Assembly (NCBI GenBank): GCA_951640165.1
Contig: OX621250.1
Location: 310,001 to 374,000 of the forward strand
Reading direction: 5' to 3'
Origin: Pseudoips prasinana
Lineage: Eukaryota; Arthropoda; Insecta; Lepidoptera; Nolidae
Length of the DNA: 64,000 bases
The position numbers and the translations under genes are program-made. This document shows, piece by piece, positions 10,516 to 22,771 of this stretch (position 1 is the first letter of the stretch; every line of letters starts with the position of its first letter). Under the pieces are notes generated by a model. The model saw only the letters and a program-made list of their open reading frames with translations, ran no database searches and was not told the origin of the DNA.

Positions 10516-10740
10516 AGTTGAAATAGCAATGGGAAGACCACATCGCACACAGAACTGATTGCAGCTTTAGAAGATACACTCTGGAGTGGCAACCGCGTGC
10601 TGGAAGACGTGGTCCCCTACGAAATACTTGTACCGACAACTTAGTAAACGCTGCGGAAAACCGCTGGATGCAAACTGCACTCAGCTATCCGCTGCTGAAG
10701 ATAGGCATCCACCAAAGATATTGTTATAAGAATCATTACT
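10516..10740 (+). pseudogene. RTE-type LINE C-terminal fragment
   Basis: One frame reads WEDHIAHRTD, then LEWQPRAGRRG, TDNLVNAAENRWMQTAL. This is the WxxHIxRR...W.PR.GRR..GRPPTRWTDDLV...WMQ signature that ends RTE-clade LINE proteins. The copy is decayed at the GRPPTRWTD site. There is no RT domain. Confidence 0.75.
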
Positions 10741-11789
10741 GAAATGGGTTAAGATTTGTAATCATTGGACTGAGCATTCGATTTACAGATCATAAAACTC
10801 ATAGCTAAAGCAAAAATAAGAAAATTATTAGTATTGGTCACAGTTTCTGGTCTGTGGATATGGGTTAAGCGACCTAAAGTGACCGTCGTGCCTTGTTTAT
10901 AACCTCATAGGTAGCTATCTCCCTCGCGCCTCGGTACCGGCAGATCACAACATACGAAACATTGTTTATTGCCGCTAAAATTGTACACTTTACTAGAACG
11001 AATACATGATGTTACTGCTCTCCAAATTTCCTTTTTACTGCAGAACAACAGATAAATTTGAGTTCCATTCGAAGTTAAATTGTAACGTAGATAACGGAAT
11101 TACAAAACATTGTCATTATATAAAGTGGAACATGCTAACAAATGAAACGGAGCGCAGACGCGCGGTATTTATTAAAATCCAAGTATTAAAGAGCTCAGCC
11201 AAGAATGTAATAGTGCGGCTTGAAACCGCAGGCGAGAGGGGTTAAGACAGAAGGGAGTTCTTAATACTTTCGCCACGTTACTTGCACATAAAAATATATA
11301 AAATTAATTATCAGTAATCATCGTAGTAATGTTTGAAACAATTTCCCTTGTCGTGTGTGTGTGTGCGCATGACAAGGTAAAAGCGAAGATGCACGTGCAT
11401 TCAAATATAGTTTCATGGGTCCCAACTTTCATGAGCGTACGTGTTTTATCAAGAAAAAATATGTCTAGTTGTTAAATAGTCTTTAAACGAAAGTGACATA
11501 CAACTATAAGGCTAAAACAAAAAGTTCACTGTATTTTGGATCGCTTCTATTCTCTATAAAATGCCAGAGTATATATGGAATTTCTATTTAAGAGTGCTGA
11601 GGTTTTATGCATTCTGGTTAGCAGTATACGTTATTTCCTCTTTATTACACATTCTGGTATTTCAAAACGGTACCAAGCTTTATTCAAATATCTGGGATGT
11701 TGCATATCTCTTAATGTAATTTAATATTTGCCTTATGCCTTGAAATCTAAGTTTTTGGGGAATGTATTGTTTTAATCATTTCAGTTTTT
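10741..11789. other. Unassigned 1.05-kb stretch
   Basis: A 79-codon frame at 11006-11245 has no recognised domain. A short (tg)n tract sits at 11350-11364. Otherwise nothing was identified. Confidence 0.4.
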
Positions 11790-11865
11790 ATACGTCCGTA
11801 TATCACATTCTGACCATTTAAAGTTCAAGTGAATAAAAACTTTTTATTTTGTGTTTGTATTTTTT
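11790..11865 (+). repeat. Dispersed repeat D, short 3' remnant
   Basis: 'cacattctgaccatttaaag', then 'ttcaagtgaataaaaacttt' and 'ttattttg', match the end of repeat D with internal deletion of the 'caagcgc' block. Confidence 0.55.
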
Positions 11866-12689
11866 GTAGTACAGTAATTACCTGGGATAAGTAGAGGGTG
11901 CTGGTTAAAAACCCGCACCACAATTATATTATTAGGGTTTAATAATATGTTATTCTACCTACAAATGCCTAAGGTCTCAATGAGAACTGAATATATAAAT
12001 CTTGAGACAATGCTATTCCACGAGTCGTTTTGATGGGATGTTAATGATTGCAGAAAAAATCTAAGCTAAGTTAGAAGTTTTTTAGATTTTTTATCCCCAT
12101 AGTCAGTTTTCCAACCAGACACCTACACTTGTGGAAAATACAAGAAAACTCCAGGAACTAACGGATTAGTAACGACGCCATATTATTAAACATAATTGTT
12201 TGATTAGCATAAGCCCTAATCGACTATGCTGTCCACGTGTTTTACATTAAGATTAAATTTATACAAATTTCACCTTTATTCCAAACGGAATAAAAATTTT
12301 CCTAGATATGTGTAAAGCAAACAGAAGTGCGTATTTAAAAAAATAATTATACCAATGTATAGAAAGTTATCTAGGATGCTTATCGCATGCACTTATTGAA
12401 TTGTCTATTTTGTAGTTTTCACGTGAGCGTCAGAAACGTCTCGGAACTAAACTAAGGATTATGATATAATAATTATGGATTATGTGATTGTTTTGATAAT
12501 ATCAATAAACATTACAACTCAGGTGTAATATTATTAATCAGTTATTTGCGCAGTATAGATCATATCAGTGGACATATTTTATTATATTGTGGCGTTTGAT
12601 AACACGATTGATATGGTCGCTATGAAAGTCGGTTGAGATTTCAGATAAACTGTTTCTTTTGTTAGCGGTTTCGCAAAATGTAACGAATA
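11866..12689. other. Unassigned AT-rich sequence
   Basis: Nothing identified beyond low-complexity AT tracts. Confidence 0.45.
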
Positions 12690-12905
12690 TCGCCACTCCA
12701 TCTCATTCCGCGGATTCCGCCCTAGCGAATGGGCAGAAGTGTATCTCTGTTAACTAAGATCATCACACTGGGATCGCCAACTCGTATGCCAAGTATAGCA
12801 ATTATGGCATATCTCCCTAAATGATGGCCACATTTCCACTGTACAGATATTGGGGAGGCCTTTACCCAAGAGTAGACGTTATTTCGTTATTTTCTAGATC
12901 TGTTT
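12690..12905 (+). mobile_element. RTE-type 3' end fragment
   Basis: 'gatcgccaactcgtatgcca', 'atagcaattatggcatatct' and 'attggggaggcctttaccca', then 'agagtagacg', follow the order of the 5643-5955 copy in opposite orientation. It is strongly diverged. Confidence 0.6.
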
Positions 12906-13821
12906 CTACCCACACCTGATTAACTCCGAAATATGTTAGTTTGGAAAGCAACATTGAAAAAAATCTATTCTTATTTTTTATCGTTTATTATTTTATTAGT
13001 GGCATATCTGCTGGGTTTTTAAAGAAATAAAATATTTTTCATGCAAAATAAGTTTCGTCTATTTCGTAACAAAATATTTTAGTCTCTACAATTTTAATTA
13101 CAACTTTTAAGTGAGTGAAATATTGTCTTTATAAAAAGGAGAGCTTGTACAAAATTGAGCCAGTACTATTATATTACTATTTCCGGTTATATTTTTAGTT
13201 AAATATTTAAATAAACACATAATTTCTAAAATTATTATTATATATACATCAGAAATATTTAGTATTTAGGCATACAATTATGCAAACTAAATTAGCTGAT
13301 TAAGCACACTATGTCAACAACAGTATGTCAAATTAAGTTTATGGTTATGTTATTAATAACAATTTGGATTTCAATTACATCAAATAATGTTCTTGCGAAT
13401 TAATTTTTTTTATCAATATAATATTTTAGTCTTGTCTTGCCTTGGTTTTTACTACTTTACCAGGAAATAGAGGCGGGTGCTAGAACTATATAGCGAATAA
13501 GGAACTCGCATTAGAAAGCACCCCATTTATAGTTCCAACCTGGACTCAGGATGGTTGCTGACGTGGAGATGCAGTAGAGGGCCGGTTTTAGGGAAGTTTT
13601 GAGCGACTGTCGCGCACTGACTACAAAGACGCGAGATGGTAGTCCGATTGAGAGTCGGAAGGGGCGAGCAGCCTAATGACACTTCGTAGCATGCTACTAA
13701 GAGATTTTGTCATTATTAAAGTCGTCGGTCGTATATTAAACTTTTTATAATGAAACATTTTCGACTCGGATTTAAATTTTTCAGAAGGATTGGAGGCACA
13801 TGCGTTTGGATATTATTATAA
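12906..13821. other. Unassigned sequence with a GC-richer block
   Basis: The segment 13440-13700 is clearly less AT-rich than its surroundings but has no open frame or family I recognise. The rest is AT-rich. Confidence 0.4.
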
Positions 13822-14500
13822 AACTAGCTTTTGACTTCGTCTGCGTGGAATAGTTACTTTGGGGTAAATTTAACGCGCAACTTTATTAATGTCGAATATG
13901 TTTAAATAATACGTACTTTAAGAAGTTATTTTAGGTACCTACATCACGTTTTTATCTATAAGACTGGAAATTTAAAATTTTAGTTAAAAGTACTGGGTCT
14001 TATAATCTTATATACTAAATTCACATAAATGCGCGCGCAGTAATTTATCATTACTTTGCTGCGATGTTATTTTAAAACTGCGATATCTCCTAATACATTA
14101 ATTGAAATCGTTGTGATGATTAAATTAAATACTTGTGATGAATAATGTATTTATTTGGATAAGGATTAATATCATGCTTATAAAAACTGGTTCGCAAATA
14201 ATACTTTATTTTAGCAAAATAAACCTTAAAGGATAGCCATATGCTGTCGCGGTCTTTTTTTAGAACTTTTAAAGGGAAATAATTCGTCACACATAATTTT
14301 TCGAATCGTAACCGCTTACGCAGTGCTCGCTGCGGAAGCTCATATAAGGAAAAATACCCCGATTTTGAAATATTTTTCATTGGTACTCCGCTCCTATTAG
14401 TCGCAGCTTGATGATATGTAGCTTATAGCCTTCCCCGATGAATAGGCTATTTAACACTGAAATAAATTAAAAAATTTGGACCAGTCTTTTCTTTTAATAC
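13822..14500 (+). repeat. tagctgtg-type repeat, two separated pieces
   Basis: The 5' block at 13822-13860 has 'aactagcttttgacttcgtc' and 'tgcgtggaata'. The downstream block at 14405-14490 has 'tgatgatatgtagcttatag', 'cgatgaataggctatttaac' and 'aaaaaatttggaccagt'. These are consecutive in intact relatives as I recall them, so the 13880-14395 interval is probably an insertion or strongly diverged sequence. That interval has no recognised content; the minus frame at 14120-14380 carries no motif. Confidence 0.55.
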
Positions 14501-15397
14501 CGCGTTCAAGCATAGTATTAACATAGATTGTGGGCATAACCCAACTAAAGCCTGCAAGCCTTGCTTAATTGTTGAACGAGTAATTGAAGGTACTCTTAGA
14601 ACGTTGTACAAGTCCAACAAACGCATGTATGACAATGTTAGGCCACGCTTCCCCGCGGGAACGCTACCGGTGTGTAATGAAATCACACCGACACTAGTTG
14701 CAAAATACTAAGGCTCCAGTGGGATTGTGTCCATTTCATCAGCAAACTTACATCGCCGAGTGCACTTGTAAATAGGATTAACTTTTGCAAAGCCAGTGCA
14801 CAATGTAATATGGAATACTGTCAGTAGACTTGTATGAGCTTTTTGTAAGATGAGAACTCAATTGTGTGTCCATTTCAACAGCGACCTACATTTCCAAGCT
14901 CTACCTAAACAGATTAAACTCCTACAGAGACACCGTCTAATGAAGTTATATATTTGAATGTATCAACGAAATATTTCATGAACTTTTAGTTTTCTTGAAA
15001 GACGGTTTACGAATGAGATAAATGGACATGTTTAAAAACCCGTACCCCCAAATGGCGGTGGCAGCCGCAGTGCTAACCACGTTGCATGCCATAGTGCGCG
15101 CAACATGGGCCATGCATAATCTCTAGAAAACGTGCAATCGCGTACGCTCTAACATATAAATATTTTATAAATACTACTTGTGAATCTTCCATATTATAAT
15201 TTTTATTATTTGATTAGCATATGGCAGAGTAAACGGTTACTGTAGCTTATTACTATTGCAAAAGACATTGTGTAAATTGAGAAATATTCAGCTGAATAAC
15301 ACCGCCTGACATATAATGTTAAAAGTCGGAGGTAATGGTACTTAATTACGGCAAAGGTTCTGAGAATATCTTATTGATGAAGTTGTATGGTACCGCC
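14501..15397. other. Unassigned sequence
   Basis: A minus frame at 14447-14686 is not recognised. A faint tRNA-like SINE head in complement ('gtgctaaccacgttgcatgc') lies near 15069. Confidence 0.4.
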
Positions 15398-15477
15398 TTA
15401 AAATTTGTCAAACCTTCTAAATATCTAGGTCAAATAATTATATCACCTAGATATTTAGACCGTTTGACAAATTTTAA
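15398..15477. repeat. Hairpin, 33-bp arms with 2 mismatches, 14-nt loop
   Basis: Left arm 15398-15430 and right arm 15445-15477 pair at 31 of 33 positions. The two mismatches are adjacent (ct opposite gg in the reverse complement). No flanking duplication is apparent. Confidence 0.9.
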
Positions 15478-15987
15478 TTTTTAATTATGACGATGGCAGA
15501 GACGAATTATCGTATGTATGTAACCTATACCGATAACCTTTGGGTGGGGCAGAGAGACTACGGTAGGTGGACTAAAATAGTCCATATTCCAACTTACTGG
15601 TATTTATATATATAAATGTACAGTCACTTACGCTTTACTTACGTGCGGTATCGCAACATTAAAATAATTATAGGTACCTACAAAGTATTTTGTAATATGT
15701 ATTTGGTACGAAACGAAAGTAATTCAAAATGGAGTCTACAGTATAAATACATGTACATATACTTAGAACTTGAGCTTGAAAATGAAAAGGGATCCAGCAC
15801 ACGTATGGTGGCAATAGCCTTTCTGCACATAAAATGGCCTAGGGCATGGAGGCAACGTAGAAAATAAAATACTACCCGTCCCTGAATGTGCAAGTCATCA
15901 GATATGCCGACGTCAATTTGGACCATTTTCTGTAGTCAGGCTGTGTTTCCTCTTCGGCAAATAAAATTCTAACTAAAATAATAATAT
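15478..15987. other. Unassigned sequence
   Basis: Overlapping frames on both strands (15616-15867 plus, 15678-15926 minus) show no domain and mirror each other, so neither is supported. Confidence 0.4.
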
Positions 15988-16236
15988 ACCTGTTAGCGTG
16001 GTTGGCAAATGCTTGCTTTTCACGCCGGAGGTCGTGGGTTCCCAGGACCGATATACATATTTGTGCATGAACTTGTCTGTTTGTCCTGAGTCTGGGAGTA
16101 ATTTATCTATATAAGTATGTATTTACAAAAAAAATGTAGTATTTCAGTTATCTGGTTTCCATAGTACAAGCTCTGCTTAGTTTGGTATCAGATGGCCGTG
16201 TGTAAAATAATGTCCCACGATATTATATTACTTTTT
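15988..16236 (+). mobile_element. SINE-A copy
   Basis: It has a tRNA-like head ('gcgtggttggcaaatgcttg', 'cacgccggaggtcgtgggtt'), the body 'gtcctgagtctgggagtaat', and the 3' end 'agtacaagctctgcttagtt' then 'aataatgtccca'. About 10 bp of the B-box-like region is deleted after 'gtgggttc', which would disable the internal Pol III promoter. Confidence 0.85.
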
Positions 16237-16394
16237 GGACTACATTCAGACAAATGGACGATGTTGAGTGGACATGATGCTATGTATCATTGTAACAGAT
16301 GATGCCTACTCTCCGCCGAAATGTCACGAGTCACATCCATCAAGCAACCAGACCCGAAATAAAATCGAATGGAGTCAATAATTTCTCAGTCCCA

Positions 16395-16460
16395 GTGCTG
16401 GAATTAAACTTGCAGTTATATTGCACGCAGGATGTCGATTTACATAATGCCGACCAAAAT
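16395..16460 (-). repeat. Possible SINE head remnant
   Basis: The complement of 'tggaattaaacttgcagtta' with 'cataatgccgaccaa' has the spacing of a tRNA-like head. The copy is very diverged. Confidence 0.35.
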
Positions 16461-16538
16461 ATAATTATAATGATCTGAATATATTGTTAATATATTGACA
16501 TGAACTAAAATAATTAGTCTGCGCTTGTATATGCCTAC

Positions 16539-16800
16539 GGGCCTGTTGGCGTGGTTGGCAAATGCTTGCTTTTCACGCCGGAGGTCGTGGGTTCGATTCC
16601 CACCCAGGACATATATTTGTGTGCATGAACATGTCTGTTTGTCCTGCGTCTGGGTGTAATTTATCTATATAAGTATGTATTTGTAAAAGAAAAGCAGTAC
16701 ATGTAGTAATCAGTTTATCTGGATTTCATAGTGCAAGCTCTGCTTATTTGGGGCCGGATTGCCGTGTGTAAATAATGTCCCAGGATATTATATTATTATT
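16539..16800 (+). mobile_element. SINE-A copy, best preserved
   Basis: It starts 'gggcctgttggcgtggttgg' (A-box-like region), has the B-box-like 'tgggttcgattcccaccc', the body 'tgtttgtcctgcgtctgggt', the shared 3' end 'agtgcaagctctgctta' and a (tta)n tail. It is about 260 bp, a normal SINE length. It serves here as the reference copy for the family. Confidence 0.9.
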
Positions 16801-17029
16801 ATATATGTATATAGCCTAATCGTCAGGAACTCGCCACACTAAAACGAAAAGGAGTTGTAACTTCTAAATACAAATGCGTTTTTAAACATCCATGTTTTCG
16901 TGCAATATATACTAGAAACTAGTCTAAATTAGACGAAAAAAAATATTTTTTATACTGTCTATCCGTTCAAGAGTGACCATTCCACAAAAGGTAAATAGAA
17001 ATTGGCTTGTAATATTTACATATATAGTT

Positions 17030-17143
17030 CCAGGTGTTAGCAATGTACGGTGAGATGATTTTCTTAGATTTTTCGAAGTGGAAAATGCTCGTCGTGTAAC
17101 CCTACATATCATATGCCTCTCAGTAATACTGGGCTATTGTACA
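17030..17143 (+). repeat. Unknown repeat E copy 1
   Basis: Shares 'atgtacggtgagat', 'attttcttagattttt', 'gaagtggaaaat' and 'agtaatactgggct' with 19022-19135 in the same orientation, roughly 85% identical by eye over 114 bp. It has no coding signal. Confidence 0.8.
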
Positions 17144-17164
17144 CGTGACACGTGGTACCTATAA

Positions 17165-17255
17165 AAAAAAGGTTTTTATTCACGTAGACTTTAAAAAAGC
17201 GCTTGTAAATATAATCAGAATGCTATAATTGTGATATATATAGCCTACTTACTGC
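17165..17255 (-). repeat. Dispersed repeat D fragment
   Basis: Begins 'aaaaaggtttttattcacgt', then 'agactttaaaaaagcgcttg', the complement of the repeat D terminus, and fades after 'tcagaatgct'. Confidence 0.75.
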
Positions 17256-17262
17256 ACACTTA

Positions 17263-17512
17263 AATAATAATAATAATAATAATATCCTGGGACATTATTT
17301 ACACACGGCCATCTGATCCCAAACTAAGCAGAGCTTGTACTATGGAAACCAGATAACTGATATACTACATATATTATTTTTCTTTATAATTACACCCAGA
17401 CTCAGGACAAACAGACATGTTAATGCACACAAATATTTGTCCCGGGTGGGAATCGAACCCACGACCTCCAGTGTGAAAAGCAAGCATTTGCCAACCACGC
17501 CACCAGGCCCGA
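17263..17512 (-). mobile_element. SINE-A copy
   Basis: Full-length inverted copy: the (aat)n tail, 'catctgatcccaaactaagc', 'acacccagactcaggacaaa', and the head complement 'gaatcgaacccacgacctcc' with 'ttgccaaccacgccaccagg'. With the copies at 15988 and 16539 it forms a 1.5-kb cluster able to pair in inverted orientation. Confidence 0.9.
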
Positions 17513-19021
17513 GGTCTCTTGTACTTCCGAATGGAACTAAATAAGGTCGCGTGAAATCCTACCGCCCAACTGATGCACGAAATTTAAATACGCTATGATA
17601 CTGAGCTCTCTGTATCAAATTAATATTCACGAGTAAAGCAGAGCTTAGTGCATGTAGCAAAGTGCACTATATTGTGCGCTCGATCTGAATCGCTCCAGAT
17701 ACTTCGATTGAAATGTGCACTTGTGAGACGTCGGGCTAAGCCGACACCTTGTGAGGAGCAGCGAGTTGTTGCCACAGACTGAAGAATACAGCCGACTCTC
17801 AACGGTAATTCAGTAACTCATTTTCTGGATCATGCTTTTAAGAATTTGGTACCCGTCTCTAATTCATATTCTCGAGATAAGCATGGTTTGATTTAAATAT
17901 GCCAGTGAAATACATCGATCTAATCCTTCACTTTGTGAGGAAAACAGTAATATGAAGTAAAATTTGGTGTATTGGTGTATTTTATTTTTATGGATGATTA
18001 TTTTTGAGAATTTGGCTGTTCGGTTTCCATTTTAAACCACGTAAATAATCTGCTCTTTTGTATAGTACAAGTGATGGGAGATTCATTTATGTATCGGTTT
18101 GGGTATGCCTCTTAAAACGATATAGTAGTTATAAACACTTTTTCAAATGTGTTCGTGGGGTCACCAAAATTGCTTAGCGGGTCATTTTCAAGGCTTAGAA
18201 CACTAGTCGGTAATTTGCTGTCCCAGTGCCTCAGTAATATATTTTATATACGTATCAATACTACATTATTTTATTATTATTTATTTATTGTTTCCTTAAT
18301 ATTAAATCACAAGTACAGAAAAATACCCCACAAAACCGATCAGTCGGTTTGAAGCTATATTCAAGATATTGATCTAAAATGACTTACTCTCGTAAATATC
18401 AAGACTGTTTCTATTGAACGTGTGACTCTTATAGTACAGCTGTTTCCTCTCAGCTGTGGCATAAATGCGCAACTCAACAGTATGTTACGGCGCATACCGT
18501 ATATGATCTAAGATAACGTGTTCTCGTAATGTGGAGATAGTTCGTAGTTAGGTGTTATTGTAATTATCACCGATGTTGTCTCAAGCGAGGTGTAACTTTG
18601 CCTGTTATTATACGAACATGAAGTTTGTCGAGCTTGGAATGTGCTAAATGTTGCATCATAATAGAAAAGATTTACTCATTTTACTTGGGATAATAATATG
18701 TTATTTTATACTTCTAAAACAAGATTACAAATGGTTTTGTAATTATCTAGCATTTAGTTATTCGTTTTATCAAATATCTGTATTTCAGATGAGAAGAAGC
18801 ATCGTTCTCACATCTTATATTCTAAAGTATAATGTGTGACTTTATCAACATGTGATCACTTCCAGACATACTCGGCTGGTATTAAAGTATGACTTAACCT
18901 CCGTTTTTCTTATTTAAGCTAGATCTCTATTCTCAACCGAGTTCTAGATGTGTTGGCGTTATGAACACTTAGGCACCTTATTATAGGAATATAAAGAAAT
19001 ATATTTGAGAAGTTTTTGTTT
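17513..19021. other. Unassigned 1.5-kb stretch
   Basis: Frames at 17620-17802 (minus), 18149-18352 and 18648-18839 have no recognised domain. No repeats were seen. Confidence 0.4.
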
Positions 19022-19135
19022 CAGGAGTTAGCTATGTACGGTGAGATAATTTTCTTAGATTTTTTGAAGTGGAAAATTTTCGTCCTATAACCCTACATTT
19101 CATGTGCCTCTAAGTAATACTGGGCTGTTGTACGC
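19022..19135 (+). repeat. Unknown repeat E copy 2
   Basis: Second copy of the 114-bp sequence at 17030-17143, same strand, 2 kb away, separated by unassigned sequence. It could be a dispersed element or a local duplication remnant. Confidence 0.8.
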
Positions 19136-19254
19136 GGGGTCTACATGCTCGTAAATATTGTAAATCCCATTGAACTCGTACTTTATCATATTTATTTTTA
19201 TCAAAACACGATTCTACTCATTATTTTCTATTAATAATAGTTATTTGTCATACA

Positions 19255-19415
19255 AGAGTGCAAAGTTGCTTTTTAACCGAGTGCTCAATTTTGATAACCT
19301 CGCTAATGCTCAGGGTTCTAAAATTGAATTACGAGCGCAGCGAGTGATTAAACAAATTTAATCCTGAGCATTAGCGAGGAAATCAAAAGAGCACAAGGTG
19401 AAAAATCTTTGCACT
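19255..19415. repeat. Imperfect palindromic element
   Basis: The left side has 'gagtgcaaagttgc', 'gagtgctc' and 'aacctcgctaatgctcaggg'. The right side has 'cctgagcattagcgagg', 'agagcac' and 'ctttgcactc'. The arms pair in order over about 65 bp each with indels. The middle contains 'cgagcgcagcgagtg'. It is MITE-like, but no clear target duplication was found. Confidence 0.6.
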
Positions 19416-20889
19416 CGAGTGCAACACGTAACTTTTCATCACATCTCAGCGAGGAAATGACTAAATCCGAAAATAATCTTATTCTAAATACATACATACA
19501 TACATTTATTACTACATTATGATATTAAAGCATTACAGGACAATCGTTAAATTATAACAAATAGTACTTAGGTATAATTAAGAAAAACTTAAAGTAACGT
19601 TGCTACAGTTTGAGTGTAATAGAATAGTAATATTGCACAAACAAATGAAAAAAAAGTACACCAAGAAGGTTCCGAGTCTTAGTTTTTACTAAATTAAAAA
19701 GTTGTATGATAAATTCGGCACCATAGAGGTAGAAGTAAATAGGTTTAATGATAATTATATTGCATTCACAGACTTAGTGCACACGATGTTCTAAATTCAA
19801 ATTTACTTTAACCTCTAGAGAATAAAAACGACTTTTCCACTCAGATATCGAAGAGCTAAAATACTCTTTCCGAGATGGGGTGATGAAAATATAATTGTCT
19901 AACCATGCAAAGATAAAAAGTACTGAGCCTGGATAGTTAGTTCCTGAAACGGTTTAGTTTATTTTAAGTTTACCATATGTTTGTGCTCGGCCCCCAGTTT
20001 CAAACTTGCAAAATTTTCTTTTTCAAAGATTTTAAACACACAGGAAGGATTAAAATATGTCTTAAATGTTTTTAGTATTCAGAGAAACTTTGTTGGCAAT
20101 GCTTGGTACTTATTTAAAGTACACGTTGCGTTGGTACGAAATCTGAGCGGATCTTATAAATTATGCGAAACGAGTAAGTATCTTAAATGTAGTGAAGAAA
20201 GTAAAGTTTGAGCGTCGCTAAAGCTTTGGAATTATGATAATAATTAGCTCAAACAAACTCAAGTAACTTGGCTTGCTGTGATCTGAGCAGTGATGGTTTT
20301 CTAAGAATTACTACACATTTTGAGTAAGTATTTATACGTAGTATTGAGGAACCTAATTCAATTATTCTATTTAGCAACATATAGAAAAAAAGTGCGGGAC
20401 AGTTTTTGGGGGTTGCCCCATAGAAGTGAAAACTTTTTTTGAAACCTCCTAATCTTAAGTATAATAGTTGACGCTTGAGATTGAGATAAACTCTTTTTAT
20501 TGGGCCATAAAACGTAAGCGGTACGATTTACAAAAAAGTTGACATGTAATAAAATATGTACAATTTTATTCTCTACAATAATGGTCTATCGGACAACGCT
20601 GACCCAATCCATTTTTTTATAGTTTCTAATTTAAAATACAAATAACTCCTCATTTTCACCCTTCTACCATCAACCCTCAGTTTTAATAGCGATGATGGTA
20701 CTGTAATAATCTTCAGCCCTCAGTTGTCGAAAACTGATGAATCTCTCGAGAAGTGATACCGGTAGACCTGGCGGGTATAACGCACCAAGGGTCTACCAAC
20801 ATCACTGATTTTTTTTATACCAGTTTTTTTGATTAATTTAAGGTGTAAAGTTTTGAGATTTTCTCCAAACTTTTATTATAAGACGGTAT
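19416..20889. other. Unassigned 1.5-kb stretch
   Basis: A (catacata)n microsatellite is at about 19490-19505. A 76-codon frame at 19981-20211 has no recognised domain. No element was identified. Confidence 0.4.
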
Positions 20890-21190
20890 TAATTGCCAAA
20901 TCTCATAGTTCTAGGTCAACGGGAACGGCTCTATAAATTTTGATTCCCTTGAAAGCGTCAAAAGATACGCTTTTTGCGGCATGAACGGCCGTATCTTTTT
21001 TTTAGTAACTTAGATGTTTGGTTATTTCCCAGCTTCAACGGACTGTAGACCCGAGTACATGATTTAAATTTCAACTCGATACCTCCACGCGTTCCCGAGG
21101 GTATTAGCAGACAGCCGGACGGACAACACAGTGATCTTATAAGGATTCTGTTTTTGCTTTTGGAGCTATGGAATCCTACAAAGCGTCGTT
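20890..21190 (+). repeat. Dispersed repeat related to H (cggacggac tail)
   Basis: 'aaatttcaactcgatacctc', 'gcgttcccgagggtatt', 'gacagccggacggacaacac' and 'gtgatcttataaggattctg' are a recurrent lepidopteran block as I recall it. The minus-strand frame across it (20958-21218) is a by-product of this repeat. Confidence 0.55.
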
Positions 21191-22202
21191 TTAGATACGC
21201 TGATATCTCGATATTCACTATCGTATAGTTTAAGTAAGAACTATATGGATTTAGATATTATAAATTTCAGAAAAAGTCGTTTTTGTTTGTTTATAAGCTG
21301 TAAAAAGCTCAATTGCCAAATGAAACATGTATATAGTCTATATTTAAATGAATTGACTTTTATTTTTTATTTATTTATTATAACGATTAGCTAGATTATT
21401 ATATTCAGGCTTATGGTGATTGGTTGCTTACAATTCAAATTGCTCGAGCGTACATTAGAACACCGTCAAACGACACGCACGCATATTGTATGCGATATTA
21501 ATAAGGCGCCTCGTTTCAATCCAAACCGTTTCCATTTTCTTGCGCAACGCATGAATAGTTAATGATGGTCTCCGTTAATATTTCATGTTCTTCGGTTACA
21601 TGTATCTCTACTTACGTAGGTATGTTATGTATAAGTGCCTATCTCGGGAACTCGATGGAAAACTCAATTGCGCAGTTACGTATATATTAAATATTAAAGA
21701 GAACATGATACGTTACTTTCGTATTCTTAATGTCTTTAAACTTTCTCTGTACAACTCTCGATATTTTCGAACATATATTTGAGAAAAAATTACATGAAAA
21801 GTTTTACCTAATTATAAGGGAGCAGAAATAAGCTTTCTTCACATTTTATTTTCTATTCTAATTTATTATCCAATAATATTTATAATTGTTAGGGTGATAT
21901 AAACTTCCCTTTAAGCATACAATACAAAACTCAAAATTATTTTTTCCTATTTGTGTAAAATATTACATTTGTTTGGAATCGTCAATATTATGCCTGTATT
22001 TAAAGGGTGTTGCTAGCTTGCACTCGCGTGGATTGTATTTTATATCTCGGGTTGAGACTTGTACCGTGTACCCAACAGTGGCGTCTTAAATAGCCTAATC
22101 CTTTCTTCAAAGTTATTCTATCTCTTTGTCAACTTTAATGATGATTGATTCAAATTCAAATAATGCAATAATTTATGCTATTATAGTGTTACATGTATGT
22201 GT
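21191..22202. other. Unassigned sequence
   Basis: A 65-codon frame at 21585-21782 has no recognised domain. No repeat was identified. Confidence 0.4.
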
Positions 22203-22382
22203 AACTAGCTGTGCCCCGCGGAATTACCCGCGTTCAACTTTATAAATTATAGCCTATGTGTTATTCCGATATATAAGCCTTATTACTACAAAGTTTCATC
22301 AAAATCAGTTCTGTAGTTTTTGCGTGAAGAAGTAACGAACATACACACTCACAAACTTTTGCCTTTATAATATTTGTGTGAT
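22203..22382 (+). repeat. tagctgtg repeat copy
   Basis: Well preserved: 'aactagctgtgccccgcgga', 'attacccgcgttcaacttta', 'aaagtttcatcaaaatcagt' and 'caaacttttgcctttataat'. Confidence 0.85.
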
Positions 22383-22771
22383 TGACATTCGATATTTAAA
22401 TGCTGCTTATGCTGCCGTGCTCTGCATGAAATAGCAGCTGCACAGTGGCTACACTTATATACACTAGGAATCCTTTTTGCAAGTATTTCCCTTAAGGTTA
22501 ATTGACTTTTTTGTGTGTGTTAACTTATAGCGACTGAATCCTACGAACATTTGTCACTTAAATAATCGTTAATGTGGTAATATTCACTGCTTCACAATTT
22601 GGCTTTAATAGTTTTTTTAAATATACTTCCGGTAAATTCTCTTATATCTTCTATGCCACATTAAGGGTTAGTCATTAAAACTAGAAAATGTAACAAACAG
22701 ACGGAGTAATTCTTATTTTTCTATTAGTTTGGGTTAATTATGTATGTAATTTTCATGATGTTATTTAAAGG

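Noticed and set aside
20958..21218. 86-codon minus-strand frame
   Set aside because: Lies on a dispersed repeat; the translation is a by-product.
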